Notes: a model not told the origin generated them from the letters alone. A DNA stretch of 64,000 bases from Klebsiella oxytoca NBRC 105695 (GCF_001598695.1 NZ_BCZK01000006.1:62001-126000); one strand, 5' to 3'; numbered from the stretch's first letter, positions 1 through 10,080 are shown. Program-made: numbers and translations.

Positions 1-314
1 GCCGCCGCCAGCGGACGCATGGCCGTTCCGGCATTACCGAGGAACAGTTCTAATGCTTCAGCCGCGTGCAGTGGGCCGGCGTTACCGGTGACTTCACAGC
101 GGGTACGGTCGGAAGACAGGGTGTAATGAACTCCCAGCGCGCTCAGGGCATTCAGCATGTGGCGTACATCGTCGCTATCCAGCAAATTGGTCAGCACCGT
201 CGTGCCGCGGGCCAATGCCGCCAGTAGCAAAGCACGGTTAGAAACACTCTTGGACCCGGGCAGGTTAATTGTGCCATCTACGCGTGCGATGGGTTGTAAC
301 GTCAGGGATTCCAT
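1..314 (-). CDS. aroA: 3-phosphoshikimate 1-carboxyvinyltransferase, N-terminal part (cut by window edge)
   Basis: EPSP synthase joins shikimate-3-phosphate and phosphoenolpyruvate, the sixth step of the chorismate pathway, in the cytoplasm. Only about the first 104 codons are present; the rest lies left of the window. The minus strand starts [14 protein letters not shown] at 314 and reaches the phosphate-binding segment [17 protein letters not shown], whose Lys and Ser are conserved in the family. It follows serC with a 72-bp gap holding a hairpin, the usual enterobacterial serC-aroA operon order, so it is probably co-transcribed from the serC promoter. Confidence 0.96.
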   Translation of the reverse strand, partial: MESLTLQPIARVDGTINLPGSKSVSNRALLLAALARGTTVLTNLLDSDDVRHMLNALSALGVHYTLSSDRTRCEVTGNAGPLHAAEALELFLGNAGTAMRPLAA

Positions 315-346
315 TAAACTCAACTCTCAAACAAACAGAATAATAA

Positions 347-367
347 CCCCGCAGACGAGCTGCGGGG
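347..367 (-). terminator. Intercistronic hairpin between serC and aroA
   Basis: An 8-bp perfect GC-rich stem (CCCCGCAG / CTGCGGGG) with a 5-nt loop lies in the 72-bp serC-aroA gap. On the minus strand it is followed by TTATTATT, a poor uridine tract. It therefore looks like an attenuator or mRNA-stabilising hairpin rather than a strong terminator; that role is inferred. Confidence 0.55.
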
Positions 368-386
368 ATGAAAAATACGACAGCGA

Positions 387-1475
387 TTAGCCGTGACGGC
401 GTTCGAAGTCCTGCATAAAGTCGGTCAGCGCCTTCACGCCCGCCAGCGGCATGGCGTTATAAATGGAAGCGCGCATGCCGCCCACTACGCGGTGGCCCTT
501 CAGCGCATGCAGACCAGCGGCAAACGACTCTTCGAGGAACAGTTTATCAAGCGCGCTATCGGCCAACTGGAACGGCACGTTCATGCGCGAACGGTTCGCC
601 GCAGCGACATCGTTGCGATAGAAACCACTGTTATCGATGGTGCTATACAACAGGTCGGCTTTCTGCTGGTTGATTTTATCCATAGCGGCAACGCCGCCCT
701 GCTCTTTCAGCCACTTAAACACCAGGCCGGAGAGGTACCAGGCAAACGTCGGCGGCGTGTTAAACATAGAGTCATTGGCCGACAGGATGGAGTAATCAAG
801 AATCGACGGGCAGGCTATGCTGGCTTTACCCAGCAGATCTTCACGCACAATAATCAGCGTCAGACCTGCAGGACCGATGTTTTTCTGCGCGCCTGCGTAA
901 ATTACGCCATAACGGCTTACGTCAATTTCACGAGACAAAATAGTCGAGGAGAAATCCGCCGTCACGATGACATCGTCGCCAAAATCAGGCGTTTCTTCAA
1001 TGGCAATACCATCGATAGTTTCGTTCGGGCAGTAGTGCAGATAGGCCGCGCCCGGAGTCAGCTGCCATTCGCTCATCGGTTTAACCGCGCGCTGGCCGTC
1101 AACGGTGATTTTGGCGTCAATCACGTTCGGTTTGCAGTATTTATGCGCTTCTTTAACCGCGCTGGCTGCCCAGTAGCCGGCATCAATGTAGTCGGCAACG
1201 GTTTTATCACCCAGCAGGTTCAGCGGGATACCAGCAAACTGTCCGCGACCGCCGCCGTGACAAAATAAGACTTTGTAATTGGAAGGAATATTGAGCAGGG
1301 AGCGAAAATCCTGTTCCGCCTCTTCAGCCACCTTGATGAACTCTTTACCACGGTGGCTGATTTCCATCACCGACGTCCCCAAACCGTTCCAGTCGCAAAG
1401 CTCCTTTTGCGCCAGTTTGAGGACATCCGCCGGCAGCATTGCCGGGCCTGAACTGAAGTTATAGACCTGAGCCAT
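387..1475 (-). CDS. serC: Phosphoserine aminotransferase
   Basis: A PLP enzyme that makes 3-phosphoserine from 3-phosphohydroxypyruvate and glutamate in serine synthesis; it also acts in pyridoxine synthesis on 4-phosphohydroxythreonine. It is 362 residues, the family length. The start [15 protein letters not shown] contains the conserved phosphate-contacting N-terminus. The PLP lysine is in [13 protein letters not shown], and the family segment [12 protein letters not shown] is present. The start at 1475 has an AGGGGA ribosome site just upstream on the minus strand. It is first in the serC-aroA operon. The 186 bp to ycaP should hold its promoter, but no clear sigma-70 boxes were assigned. 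Confidence 0.97.
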   Translation of the reverse strand: MAQVYNFSSGPAMLPADVLKLAQKELCDWNGLGTSVMEISHRGKEFIKVAEEAEQDFRSLLNIPSNYKVLFCHGGGRGQFAGIPLNLLGDKTVADYIDAGYWAASAVKEAHKYCKPNVIDAKITVDGQRAVKPMSEWQLTPGAAYLHYCPNETIDGIAIEETPDFGDDVIVTADFSSTILSREIDVSRYGVIYAGAQKNIGPAGLTLIIVREDLLGKASIACPSILDYSILSANDSMFNTPPTFAWYLSGLVFKWLKEQGGVAAMDKINQQKADLLYSTIDNSGFYRNDVAAANRSRMNVPFQLADSALDKLFLEESFAAGLHALKGHRVVGGMRASIYNAMPLAGVKALTDFMQDFERRHG

Positions 1476-1661
1476 TTCCCCTCACCACTTGCTATGTTAT
1501 TTACCCGCGAACCGTCGCGGGCATAAGTTATTCCTGTGGCTATCGGTTTTATCATTCAGTGACACGCACCGCAATGGCTAAAACTGAGCCTGGGGGAAAT
1601 GCGGACTCGGTCACACAAAAGAATCTGCCAGCTTGACGTCATAAAACCGACATAATTGCTG

Positions 1662-2354
1662 TCAGGTGACCCTTTTTGCCCGACTGACCTTCGACCATTC
1701 TGCATTTGCGCAGCGAGGGCATAATTGTTTATCCCCAGCTCGTAGCGTAAGGATTGCGCTACAGCGAACGCAGGCGTACTCATCATCGTGAGGGATGGTG
1801 ATAAAACGATCGGTAAAACGGGAAGGCAGAATGGAAAGCCCGGCTTTAACATCTTCATCCTCATAGTAATAAAGGCTGATCTGGCCGTTGGTTTCCAGAA
1901 TGGCCAGCCGTACCTGACCCAGTTGCTCAACCCCGCTGATTCTCAGTTCCATAAAAAACTCGAATTCGGTCATATTTTCCGCCTGCAGTTTCTCCCAGGC
2001 CAGTTCGCCGTTCTCCACAACAATAATCGGCTTACCTTCCAGCAAGTCCTCCAGTTTTTCGCTATGCCCCATCAGCCACATAATCAATCGATACAGCAGA
2101 GCCAGGGTAATAAATACCGCCAGTACCGGCAGCATGGGAACATCATCATAAAACGCGACGTCCCCTGCCGCCGAACCGAGGGTCAAAATGATGAGGACTT
2201 CGAAAAGAGACATCTGGCGAACGCCACGCCGCCCGGTTATCTTAAGAAAAATAAATACCAGGACGAAGGTATAGAGGCTACGCAGTGCCACCTCGGCCAG
2301 AAACTCCACGGGCACTTTATCCAGTGCCATACGATGCCAGTCAAATGTCTTCAT
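1662..2354 (-). CDS. ycaP: DUF421/YetF-type inner membrane protein YcaP
   Basis: An uncharacterised membrane protein of 230 residues, near-identical in layout to E. coli YcaP. The N-terminal half has about three hydrophobic segments (residues 20-95, including ALRSLYTFVLVFIFLKITGR and LLYRLIMWLM). A soluble DUF421 domain follows (KPIIVVENGEL, MTEFEFFMELR, GQVRLAILETNG). A Cys-rich tail, CVRCSAI...LCPRCAN, looks like a small zinc ribbon. The start at 2354 (MKTFDWHRM) matches the family; the reading frame runs further upstream but would add an atypical extension. It is divergent from ycaO across a 114-bp gap. Function unknown. Confidence 0.9.
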   Translation of the reverse strand: MKTFDWHRMALDKVPVEFLAEVALRSLYTFVLVFIFLKITGRRGVRQMSLFEVLIILTLGSAAGDVAFYDDVPMLPVLAVFITLALLYRLIMWLMGHSEKLEDLLEGKPIIVVENGELAWEKLQAENMTEFEFFMELRISGVEQLGQVRLAILETNGQISLYYYEDEDVKAGLSILPSRFTDRFITIPHDDEYACVRCSAILTLRAGDKQLCPRCANAEWSKVSRAKRVT

Positions 2355-2468
2355 GGTTAACGCCTGAACAGTTATTGAGTGACATAAGCATAGCCAGACG
2401 ATGGAGATAGCACCTGTCATATAAAACCCGTATCATTGCGCGCTTTACGTACGATAAAAGTGACTGCC

Positions 2469-4229
2469 ATGACTCAAACGTTTATTCCCGGCAAAGATGC
2501 CGCCCTGGAAGATTCCATCGCTCGCTTCCAGCAGAAGTTGCACGACCTCGGATTTGATATTGAAGAGGCCTCATGGCTCAACCCGGTACCGCACGTCTGG
2601 TCAGTGCATATCCGCGATAAAGAGTGCGCCCTGTGCTTCACCAACGGCAAAGGCGCCACCAAAAAAGCCGCGCTGGCCTCGGCCCTTGGAGAGTACTTTG
2701 AGCGTCTCTCGACTAACTATTTTTTTGCCGACTTCTGGCTGGGCGAGACCATCGCCAACGCGCCTTTCGTTCACTATCCGAATGAAAAATGGTTCCCTTT
2801 AACCGACGATGACGAAGTACCGGAAGGCCTGCTGGATGCCCGCCTGCGCGCATTCTACGATCCTGACGATCAGTTAACCGCCAGCATGCTGGTCGATCTG
2901 CAGTCAGGTAATGACGATCGCGGCGTCTGCGGTTTGCCGTTCACCCGTCAGTCAGATGGCGAAACGGTCTATATTCCGATGAATATCATCGGCAACCTGT
3001 ACGTTTCTAACGGAATGTCCGCGGGCAACACCCGCAACGAAGCCCGCGTTCAGGGCCTCTCGGAAGTGTTCGAACGCCATATTAAAAACCGCATTATCGC
3101 TGAAAGTATCAGCCTCCCGGAGATCCCGGCGGAGGTGATGGCGCGCTATCCGGGCGTGGTTGAATCCATCAACAAGCTGGAGGCCGAAGGTTTCCCGATT
3201 TTCGCTTATGACGGTTCGCTCGGCGGCAAATATCCGGTTATCTGCGTTGTGCTGTTTAACCCCGCAAACGGTACCTGTTTCGCCTCGTTTGGCGCGCATC
3301 CTGATTTAGGCGTGGCGCTGGAACGTACCGTTACCGAACTGCTGCAGGGCCGCAGCCTGAAAGATCTCGACGTCTTCACGCCGCCAACCTTTGATGATGA
3401 AGAAGTCGCCGAACATGCGAATCTTGAAACGCACTTTATCGATTCCAGCGGCCTGATCTCCTGGGATATGTTTAAGCAGGATGCCGACTACCCGTTCGTG
3501 GACTGGAGCTTCTCCGGGACCACGGAGGAAGAGTTCGCCACCCTGATGGCTATCTTTAAGCAAGAAGATAAAGAAGTTTACATCGCCGATTACGAACACC
3601 TTAGCGTCTACGCCTGCCGGATAATTGTTCCGGGCATGTCTGATATCTATCCGGCGGAAGACCTCTGGCTGGCGAATAACAGCATGGGCGCACCTCTGCG
3701 GGAAACGATTCTTTCTCTGCCGGAAAGCGAATGGGAAAAAGAAGATTATCTGGCGCTTATCGAGCAAATGGATGATGAAGGCCTTGATGATTTCACCCGC
3801 GTGCGCGAACTGCTCGGTATGGCGACCGGTAAAGACAACGGCTGGTATACGCTGCGCATTGGCGAGCTAAAAGCAATGCTGGCGCTGGCGGGCGGCGATC
3901 TCGAGCAGGCCTTGATCTGGACCGAGTGGACCATGGAATTTAATGCCTCAATCTTTAGCGCCGAACGCGCTAATTACTACCGCTGCCTGCAAACTCTGCT
4001 GCTGCTGAGCCAGGAAGAGGAGCGTCAGCCGCTGCAGTATCTCAACGCTTTCGTACGCATGTACGGCGCCGATGCCGTTGAAGCCGCCAGCGCCGCGCTT
4101 AGCGGAGAAGCACCGTTCTATGGGCTGCAGGCAGTAGACAGCGATCTGCTCGCTTTCCCGGCTCACCAGTCGCTACTGAAAGCCTACGAAAAGCTACAGC
4201 GCGCAAAAGCTGTATTCTGGGGTAAATAA
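2469..4229 (+). CDS. ycaO: YcaO-domain protein (beta-methylthiolation accessory protein of ribosomal protein S12)
   Basis: 586 residues, the same length as E. coli YcaO. YcaO proteins use ATP to activate peptide backbone amides; the E. coli member has been linked to RimO-dependent methylthiolation of ribosomal protein S12, but its own reaction is not settled. The N-terminal part holds the ATP-binding YcaO core (GKGATKKAALASALGEYFERLS, then NEARVQGLSEVFERH, with the conserved Glu clusters). The C-terminal third (from about residue 430) is helical and TPR-like (YTLRIGELKAMLALAGGDLEQAL). The start at 2469 (MTQTFIPGKDA) is the conserved one; an in-frame upstream start at 2436 lacks family support. 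A strong terminator follows. Confidence 0.93.
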   Translation: MTQTFIPGKDAALEDSIARFQQKLHDLGFDIEEASWLNPVPHVWSVHIRDKECALCFTNGKGATKKAALASALGEYFERLSTNYFFADFWLGETIANAPFVHYPNEKWFPLTDDDEVPEGLLDARLRAFYDPDDQLTASMLVDLQSGNDDRGVCGLPFTRQSDGETVYIPMNIIGNLYVSNGMSAGNTRNEARVQGLSEVFERHIKNRIIAESISLPEIPAEVMARYPGVVESINKLEAEGFPIFAYDGSLGGKYPVICVVLFNPANGTCFASFGAHPDLGVALERTVTELLQGRSLKDLDVFTPPTFDDEEVAEHANLETHFIDSSGLISWDMFKQDADYPFVDWSFSGTTEEEFATLMAIFKQEDKEVYIADYEHLSVYACRIIVPGMSDIYPAEDLWLANNSMGAPLRETILSLPESEWEKEDYLALIEQMDDEGLDDFTRVRELLGMATGKDNGWYTLRIGELKAMLALAGGDLEQALIWTEWTMEFNASIFSAERANYYRCLQTLLLLSQEEERQPLQYLNAFVRMYGADAVEAASAALSGEAPFYGLQAVDSDLLAFPAHQSLLKAYEKLQRAKAVFWGK

Positions 4230-4261
4230 GCTCACTTTACTGCCTGAATCACCGTATGATG

Positions 4262-4288
4262 AGGGGGCAAATAGGCCCCCTTTTTTTA
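4262..4288 (+). terminator. Rho-independent terminator after ycaO
   Basis: AGGGGGC / GCCCCCT stem with a short A-rich loop, followed directly by a run of seven T. It separates ycaO from the focA promoter region. Confidence 0.9.
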
Positions 4289-4615
4289 TGTTTTCCACAA
4301 CCCGCAACCAGGTTGTAGCCATAAAGTTAATTAGTGGTGAGAAATAATAAAATGGTGCCGCAAATATTGTTAATATTTAATAAAAATACCCCATTTTAAT
4401 TAACCGAAAAACGGGGGTAAAATGAAAATAATCAACATTATTTGTAAAATTTAAAATTTATTTTTTCGTTAAAAATCAAATGATTAGATATAAAAAACAT
4501 CAATTCCACACACTAAAAGGGCCTATAGTTCCGGTAGGATATGATCTACATCAAATTCCCTTCTATAATGCTTTGTTAGTATCTCACCGCCAACTTACAT
4601 AAAGAGAGAGTTAGT
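4289..4615 (+). promoter_or_regulatory. focA-pflB upstream regulatory region with FNR-like site
   Basis: This AT-rich stretch of over 300 bp has no gene. It ends with a TATAAT -10 box at 4564-4569 and an AGAGAGAG ribosome site before the GTG start of focA. ATGATCTACATCAA at 4541-4554 matches the FNR consensus TTGATNNNNATCAA at 9 of 10 defined bases. Its centre is only about 19 bp upstream of the -10 centre, closer than a classical class II activator site. The E. coli focA-pfl region is known to respond to FNR, ArcA and IHF through several promoters, some inside focA. Long A/T runs at 4370-4500 would suit IHF or ArcA binding, but no specific site is claimed. Confidence 0.7.
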
Positions 4616-5473
4616 GTGAAAGCTGACAACCCTTTTGATCTTTTACTCCCTGCTGCCATGGCGAAAGTCGCCGAAGAAGCAGGTGTCTATAAAGCGACAA
4701 AACATCCGATAAAGACGTTTTATCTGGCTATCACCGCAGGTGTCTTCATCTCTATCGCTTTTGTTTTCTATATTACCGCGACAACCGGCACGGCCGGGAT
4801 GCCATTCGGGGTTGCCAAACTGATTGGAGGCATTTGCTTCTCACTGGGTTTGATTCTCTGCGTTATATGCGGTGCCGACCTGTTTACTTCAACCGTTCTT
4901 ATCGTTGTGGCGAAAGCCAGCGGAAGAATAACATGGGGTCAGCTGGCTAAAAACTGGCTAAACGTCTATGTTGGTAACCTGGTTGGTTGCTTACTCTTTG
5001 TATTGCTGATGTGGCTTTCAGGCGAATATATGACTGCCAACGGTCAATGGGGACTTAACGTTCTGCAAACCGCCGACCACAAAATGCACCATACTTTTAT
5101 TGAAGCTGTGTGCCTGGGTATCCTGGCAAACCTGATGGTCTGCCTTGCGGTATGGATGAGCTACTCCGGCCGTAGCCTGATGGATAAAGCCATGATTATG
5201 GTTTTACCGGTGGCAATGTTTGTTGCCAGCGGGTTTGAGCACAGTATCGCGAACATGTTTATGATCCCGCTGGGTATCGTCATTCGCGACTTTGCGAGCC
5301 CGGAATTCTGGACCGCAGTTGGTTCAACTCCGGAAAGTTTCTCTCACCTGACCGTCATGAACTTCATCACTGATAACCTGATTCCGGTAACAATCGGGAA
5401 CATCATCGGCGGTGGTCTGCTGGTTGGGTTGACATACTGGGTCATTTACCTGCGTGGCGACAACCATCACTAA
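4616..5473 (+). CDS. focA: Formate channel FocA
   Basis: A formate/nitrite transporter-family channel of the inner membrane. It exports formate made by PflB and re-imports it at low pH. It has 285 residues and six membrane segments (for example TFYLAITAGVFISIAFVFYI and MVLPVAMFVASGFEHSIANMFM). The pore histidine is in the ASGFEHSIANMFMIPLG segment. It starts with GTG at 4616 behind AGAGAGAG; the following MKADNPFDLLLPAAM matches E. coli. pflB begins 51 bp downstream without a terminator, so the two form the focA-pflB operon. Confidence 0.97.
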   Translation: MKADNPFDLLLPAAMAKVAEEAGVYKATKHPIKTFYLAITAGVFISIAFVFYITATTGTAGMPFGVAKLIGGICFSLGLILCVICGADLFTSTVLIVVAKASGRITWGQLAKNWLNVYVGNLVGCLLFVLLMWLSGEYMTANGQWGLNVLQTADHKMHHTFIEAVCLGILANLMVCLAVWMSYSGRSLMDKAMIMVLPVAMFVASGFEHSIANMFMIPLGIVIRDFASPEFWTAVGSTPESFSHLTVMNFITDNLIPVTIGNIIGGGLLVGLTYWVIYLRGDNHH

Positions 5474-5524
5474 GGGTTGTTTCAGGCAGTAAATAAAAAA
5501 TCCACTTAAGAAGGTAGGTGTTAC

Positions 5525-7807
5525 ATGTCCGAGCTTAATGAAAAGTTAGCCACAGCCTGGGAAGGTTTTGCGAAAGGTGACTGGCAGAACGAAGTCAACG
5601 TCCGCGACTTCATCCAGAAAAACTATACCCCGTACGAAGGTGACGAGTCCTTCCTGGCTGGCGCAACTGAAGCGACCACCAAGCTGTGGGACACCGTAAT
5701 GGAAGGCGTTAAACAGGAAAACCGCACTCACGCGCCTGTTGATTTTGATACTTCCCTTGCGTCCACCATCACCTCTCATGACGCTGGCTACATCGAGAAA
5801 GGTCTCGAGAAAATCGTTGGTCTGCAGACTGAAGCGCCGCTGAAACGTGCGATTATCCCGTTCGGTGGTATCAAAATGGTAGAAGGCTCCTGCAAAGCGT
5901 ACAATCGCGAGCTGGACCCAATGCTGAAGAAAATCTTCACTGAATACCGTAAAACCCACAACCAGGGCGTGTTTGACGTTTACACCAAAGACATCCTGAA
6001 CTGCCGTAAATCTGGCGTTCTGACCGGTCTGCCGGATGCCTATGGTCGTGGTCGTATCATCGGTGATTACCGTCGCGTTGCGCTGTACGGTATCGACTTC
6101 CTGATGAAAGACAAATACGCTCAGTTCGTCTCTCTGCAAGACAAACTGGAAAGCGGTGAAGATCTGGAAGCAACCATCCGTCTGCGTGAAGAAATCTCTG
6201 AGCAGCACCGTGCGCTGGGTCAGATCAAAGAAATGGCGGCTAAATATGGCTGCGATATCTCTGGTCCTGCTACCAACGCTCAGGAAGCTATCCAGTGGAC
6301 CTACTTTGGTTACCTGGCTGCCGTTAAATCTCAGAACGGCGCGGCAATGTCCTTCGGTCGTACCTCCAGCTTCCTGGACATCTTCATCGAACGTGACCTG
6401 AAAGCCGGTAAAATCACCGAGCAAGACGCTCAGGAAATGATTGACCACCTGGTCATGAAACTGCGTATGGTTCGTTTCCTGCGTACTCCAGAATATGATG
6501 AACTGTTCTCCGGTGACCCGATTTGGGCAACTGAATCCATCGGCGGTATGGGCGTTGACGGCCGTACTCTGGTAACCAAAAACAGCTTCCGTTTCCTGAA
6601 CACCCTGTACACCATGGGGCCGTCTCCGGAGCCGAACATCACCATTCTGTGGTCTGAAAAACTGCCGCTGAGCTTCAAAAAATTCGCTGCAAAAGTGTCC
6701 ATCGATACCTCTTCTCTGCAGTATGAGAACGATGACCTGATGCGCCCAGACTTCAACAACGATGACTACGCTATCGCTTGCTGCGTAAGCCCGATGGTTG
6801 TTGGTAAGCAAATGCAGTTCTTCGGTGCTCGCGCTAACCTCGCGAAAACCATGCTGTACGCAATCAACGGCGGCGTTGATGAAAAACTGAAAATGCAGGT
6901 TGGTCCTAAATCTGAACCGATCAAAGGCGACGTTCTGAACTTCGATGAAGTGATGGACCGCATGGATCACTTCATGGACTGGCTGGCTAAACAGTACGTC
7001 ACTGCGCTGAACATCATCCACTACATGCACGACAAGTACAGCTACGAAGCCTCCCTGATGGCGCTGCACGACCGTGATGTTATCCGCACTATGGCATGTG
7101 GTATCGCAGGTCTGTCCGTTGCTGCTGACTCCCTGTCTGCAATCAAATATGCGAAAGTTAAACCGATTCGTGATGAAAACGGTCTGGCTGTCGACTTCGA
7201 AATCGAAGGCGAATACCCGCAGTTTGGTAACAACGACTCCCGCGTCGATGATATGGCCGTTGACCTGGTTGAACGTTTCATGAAGAAAATTCAGAAACTG
7301 CACACCTACCGTAACGCTATCCCGACTCAGTCCGTTCTGACCATCACCTCTAACGTTGTGTATGGTAAGAAAACTGGTAACACCCCAGACGGTCGTCGCG
7401 CTGGCGCTCCGTTCGGTCCAGGTGCTAACCCGATGCACGGCCGTGACCAGAAAGGTGCAGTTGCCTCTCTGACCTCCGTTGCTAAACTGCCGTTTGCTTA
7501 CGCGAAAGATGGTATCTCTTATACCTTCTCTATCGTTCCGAACGCACTGGGTAAAGACGACGAAGTTCGTAAAACTAACCTCGCAGGCCTGATGGATGGT
7601 TACTTCCACCACGAAGCGTCCATCGAAGGCGGTCAGCACCTGAACGTCAACGTCATGAACCGCGAAATGCTGCTCGACGCGATGGAAAACCCGGAAAAAT
7701 ATCCGCAGCTGACCATCCGCGTATCCGGTTATGCAGTACGTTTTAACTCCCTGACTAAAGAACAGCAGCAGGACGTTATTACTCGTACCTTCACTCAGAC
7801 CATGTAA
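5525..7807 (+). CDS. pflB: Pyruvate formate-lyase (formate acetyltransferase)
   Basis: A glycyl-radical enzyme that converts pyruvate and CoA to acetyl-CoA and formate during anaerobic growth. It has 760 codons, the E. coli length. The adjacent catalytic cysteines are at residues 419-420 counting Met, in AIACCVSPM. The glycyl radical site is in the C-terminal RVSGYAVRF segment near residue 735. Codon use is strongly biased, as expected for a very abundant enzyme, and this creates a long spurious open frame on the opposite strand. PflA, encoded next, activates it. The start at 5525 has AAGAAGGTAGGTG upstream. Confidence 0.99.
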   Translation: MSELNEKLATAWEGFAKGDWQNEVNVRDFIQKNYTPYEGDESFLAGATEATTKLWDTVMEGVKQENRTHAPVDFDTSLASTITSHDAGYIEKGLEKIVGLQTEAPLKRAIIPFGGIKMVEGSCKAYNRELDPMLKKIFTEYRKTHNQGVFDVYTKDILNCRKSGVLTGLPDAYGRGRIIGDYRRVALYGIDFLMKDKYAQFVSLQDKLESGEDLEATIRLREEISEQHRALGQIKEMAAKYGCDISGPATNAQEAIQWTYFGYLAAVKSQNGAAMSFGRTSSFLDIFIERDLKAGKITEQDAQEMIDHLVMKLRMVRFLRTPEYDELFSGDPIWATESIGGMGVDGRTLVTKNSFRFLNTLYTMGPSPEPNITILWSEKLPLSFKKFAAKVSIDTSSLQYENDDLMRPDFNNDDYAIACCVSPMVVGKQMQFFGARANLAKTMLYAINGGVDEKLKMQVGPKSEPIKGDVLNFDEVMDRMDHFMDWLAKQYVTALNIIHYMHDKYSYEASLMALHDRDVIRTMACGIAGLSVAADSLSAIKYAKVKPIRDENGLAVDFEIEGEYPQFGNNDSRVDDMAVDLVERFMKKIQKLHTYRNAIPTQSVLTITSNVVYGKKTGNTPDGRRAGAPFGPGANPMHGRDQKGAVASLTSVAKLPFAYAKDGISYTFSIVPNALGKDDEVRKTNLAGLMDGYFHHEASIEGGQHLNVNVMNREMLLDAMENPEKYPQLTIRVSGYAVRFNSLTKEQQQDVITRTFTQTM

Positions 7808-7845
7808 TGGTATTGACTGAAATCGTACTGTAAAAAGCGTACAAT

Positions 7846-7873
7846 AAAGGCTCCACGCAAGTGGGGCCTTTTT
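7846..7873 (+). terminator. Terminator after pflB
   Basis: AAAGGCTCCAC / GTGGGGCCTTT hairpin followed by TTT. It ends focA-pflB transcripts before pflA, which then needs its own promoter or read-through. Confidence 0.85.
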
Positions 7874-8010
7874 AGCAATACCTTCCTGTCCCAGTCTCTT
7901 TTGTCCGCTGTCTATACTTTATGGATAACAGCCAAAACAGACTTAACACAGCCGGTTTGAGCTGTGCATGCACAGGCCCCGGACGGGCCGAATCTGGAGA
8001 TATCACCGCA

Positions 8011-8751
8011 ATGTCAACAATTGGTCGCATTCACTCCTTTGAATCCTGTGGCACCGTCGATGGCCCGGGGATCCGCTTTATCACTTTCTTCCAGGGCTGC
8101 CTGATGCGCTGCCTCTATTGCCACAACCGCGATACCTGGGATACCCACGGCGGTAAAGAGATTACCGTTGAAGAGCTGATGAAAGAGGTGGTGACCTATC
8201 GCCACTTTATGAACGCTTCCGGCGGCGGCGTAACGGCATCCGGCGGCGAAGCCATTCTGCAGGCCGAATTTGTTCGCGACTGGTTCCGCGCCTGTAAGAA
8301 AGAAGGTATTCATACCTGCCTCGACACTAACGGCTTTGTGCGCCGTTATGATCCGGTTATCGATGAACTGCTTGAAGTGACCGATCTGGTGATGCTCGAT
8401 CTCAAGCAAATGAATGATGAAATTCACCAGAACCTGGTTGGCGTCTCTAACCATCGAACGCTGGAATTTGCCCGCTATCTGTCAAACAAAAACATCAAAG
8501 TCTGGATCCGCTACGTGGTGGTCCCTGGCTGGTCCGACGATGATGATTCCGCGCATCGCCTGGGCGAGTTTACCCGCGATATGGGCAACGTCGAGAAAAT
8601 TGAACTGCTGCCGTATCATGAGCTGGGCAAACATAAATGGGTGGCCATGGGCGAAGAGTACAAGCTGGATGGCGTCCATCCGCCTAAAAAAGAGACCATG
8701 GAACGCGTGAAGGGAATTCTGGAACAGTACGGTCATAAAGTGATGTACTAA
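8011..8751 (+). CDS. pflA: Pyruvate formate-lyase activating enzyme (radical SAM)
   Basis: A 246-residue radical SAM enzyme that installs the glycyl radical on PflB using S-adenosylmethionine and a 4Fe-4S cluster. The cluster motif is C30-x3-C34-x2-C37 ([12 protein letters not shown]). [13 protein letters not shown] is the SAM-binding region. The start at 8011 ([18 protein letters not shown]) is chosen because it matches the family and has a GGAG site at about 7996. The frame stays open upstream to 7921, but that extension has no family support. A strong terminator follows at once. Confidence 0.97.
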   Translation: MSTIGRIHSFESCGTVDGPGIRFITFFQGCLMRCLYCHNRDTWDTHGGKEITVEELMKEVVTYRHFMNASGGGVTASGGEAILQAEFVRDWFRACKKEGIHTCLDTNGFVRRYDPVIDELLEVTDLVMLDLKQMNDEIHQNLVGVSNHRTLEFARYLSNKNIKVWIRYVVVPGWSDDDDSAHRLGEFTRDMGNVEKIELLPYHELGKHKWVAMGEEYKLDGVHPPKKETMERVKGILEQYGHKVMY

Positions 8752-8758
8752 ATTTCCC

Positions 8759-8788
8759 CACCCGGTAGCGCAAGCGCTACCGGGTTTT
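8759..8788 (+). terminator. Terminator between pflA and the convergent regulator gene
   Basis: Perfect 11-bp stem ACCCGGTAGCG / CGCTACCGGGT with a CAAG loop and a T-run. It lies between convergent genes; the T-run favours plus-strand transcripts. Confidence 0.9.
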
Positions 8789-8807
8789 TGCCAAACTATG
8801 ATAAGCA

Positions 8808-9665
8808 TCAGGACATAAAGTATTCCGACAGCTTATTTGCCACGCTTTCAATAGAGAAAATGCGCTTCTGATGCGCTTTACGGTATTCCGCATAGCGTTC
8901 ATCCTGCTCTTCCAGCGCGCTGAGGATCCGGTCGGCCACCATCATGGCGCCGGCAATTTCCGCAAATCCTGACTCCCCCTCCCCCTGTAAAGCCACCGCC
9001 GCCTGAAGATTCCAGTCAGATAAGCGGGCTAACGGCGCGAACGTCCCCCGCGTCAGCGACAATATTTTCACGCCCTGCTGCTTTGCCAGGGACAGGGACT
9101 GCATCATATCCGCCGAGGCCTGTTCAGTATGAACGACGATAATGCCGGTTTTTTGGTTATCAGCCAGCAACGGCATCGCCGCCGGATAAGAGCGATCGAC
9201 AAAGCTGGCCGCCTTACCCATATTGATTAAATTCATTTGCAGGAATAACGCGACCGGCACTGCCGTGCCCACGGCATAGATAGCAATGCTGTTCAGGGCG
9301 TTAAGCCAGTCAGCTGCGGCTTTCAGCTCCTGATTATCCACGATAGCATTACTGTCGCGAATGCTCGCCAGCACCGGCGCAATCTCTTCGTTCTCGTTGA
9401 TACCGTTGTCTTCCGAACGCGCGGCGCCCTGCTCCATCGCCAGCGCGGTTCTGAAATCCGAGAAACCTTTAAATCCGAATGCCCGACAAAAACGGGTGAT
9501 ACTCCCTTCACTGGTATCAATGGAGTCGGCCAGTTCTGAAATCGTGTGACGCATCACAAAGTCAGGATTTTCCGTAATAAAACGGCCAACTTTCTCCAGT
9601 ATCGGGCTTAGCCCTGAAGCTCCATTTCTTATGCTTATCAACAAGTTATTGTCTATCTGGCTCAT
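8808..9665 (-). CDS. RpiR/MurR-family transcriptional regulator (HTH plus SIS domain)
   Basis: 285 residues. The N-terminal HTH_6 domain covers about residues 1-80 (ISELADSIDTSEGSITRFCRAFGFKGFSDF). A C-terminal SIS sugar-phosphate-binding domain covers about 110-245 (IAIYAVGTAVPVALFLQMNL, IIVVHTEQASADMM). Such regulators sense phosphosugars. The gene is divergent from the PTS/transketolase operon, so it probably controls that operon. I prefer the start at 9665 because AAGG stands 7 nt before it; the next upstream ATG at 9692 has no ribosome site. The palindromes in the divergent gap are candidate operators. No more exact name is justified. Confidence 0.87.
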   Translation of the reverse strand: MSQIDNNLLISIRNGASGLSPILEKVGRFITENPDFVMRHTISELADSIDTSEGSITRFCRAFGFKGFSDFRTALAMEQGAARSEDNGINENEEIAPVLASIRDSNAIVDNQELKAAADWLNALNSIAIYAVGTAVPVALFLQMNLINMGKAASFVDRSYPAAMPLLADNQKTGIIVVHTEQASADMMQSLSLAKQQGVKILSLTRGTFAPLARLSDWNLQAAVALQGEGESGFAEIAGAMMVADRILSALEEQDERYAEYRKAHQKRIFSIESVANKLSEYFMS

Positions 9666-9722
9666 GTTTTGCCTTATTTGCTCAAAATGCAAACACAGTC
9701 ACATCTTTCGTCCCGCCGCAAA

Positions 9723-9769
9723 GATAATAATTATTATCTCACACAAACAAATAAAAATAATTATTTTTA
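9723..9769. promoter_or_regulatory. Two perfect palindromes in the divergent regulator/PTS gap (candidate operators)
   Basis: GATAATAATTATTATC at 9723-9738 and TAAAAATAATTATTTTTA at 9752-9769 are both perfect inverted repeats. Their centres lie 30 bp apart, about three helical turns. They sit between the RpiR-type gene and the PTS IIB gene, where a shared operator is expected. The first also resembles part of a Fur box, so Fur binding is an alternative. Confidence 0.6.
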
Positions 9770-9787
9770 CAAACAGGAGAACATCGA

Positions 9788-10063
9788 ATGAAAGGTCTCA
9801 TAGTCTGTCGTACCGGTATGGGCAGCTCCTTAATGCTCAAAATAAAAGCACAAAAAATCATCGACAAACACGGCTGGGATATCGAGCTGGAACACGACGT
9901 CCTCTCAGGCTTACGCACCTGGCGAGATATTGATTTTGTCATCACTATGCGCGATCTCACCGATGAAGTCGAAGCCGCCGGATTCAGAGCTGTCGGCATC
10001 ACCGACCTGATGAACAGTGAAGAGATGGAATCTGCGCTCACCGACATCGTTCAAAGCAACTAA
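9788..10063 (+). CDS. PTS system IIB component, ascorbate (Ula/SgaB)-like
   Basis: A 91-residue cytoplasmic phosphocarrier of the lactose/cellobiose/ascorbate IIB type. The phospho-accepting cysteine is Cys7 in LIVCRTGMGSSLM, followed by the phosphate-binding loop. It accepts phosphate from the IIA protein encoded at 13121-13558 and passes it to substrate bound by IIC. It is the first gene of a five-gene operon and has an AGGAGA ribosome site. The substrate is unknown; similarity is to the ascorbate group, but the transketolase partners argue for a different compound. Confidence 0.88.
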   Translation: MKGLIVCRTGMGSSLMLKIKAQKIIDKHGWDIELEHDVLSGLRTWRDIDFVITMRDLTDEVEAAGFRAVGITDLMNSEEMESALTDIVQSN

Positions 10064-10080
10064 CCTCTCCCGGAGGCAAT

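Noticed and set aside
393-1268. Long open frame antisense to serC
   Set aside because: Shadow of a well-supported gene; the His/Arg/Gln-rich translation looks like reversed coding sequence.
5546-7639. A 697-codon open frame antisense to pflB
   Set aside because: It is the mirror of strongly biased pflB codons, with no recognisable domain or ribosome site.
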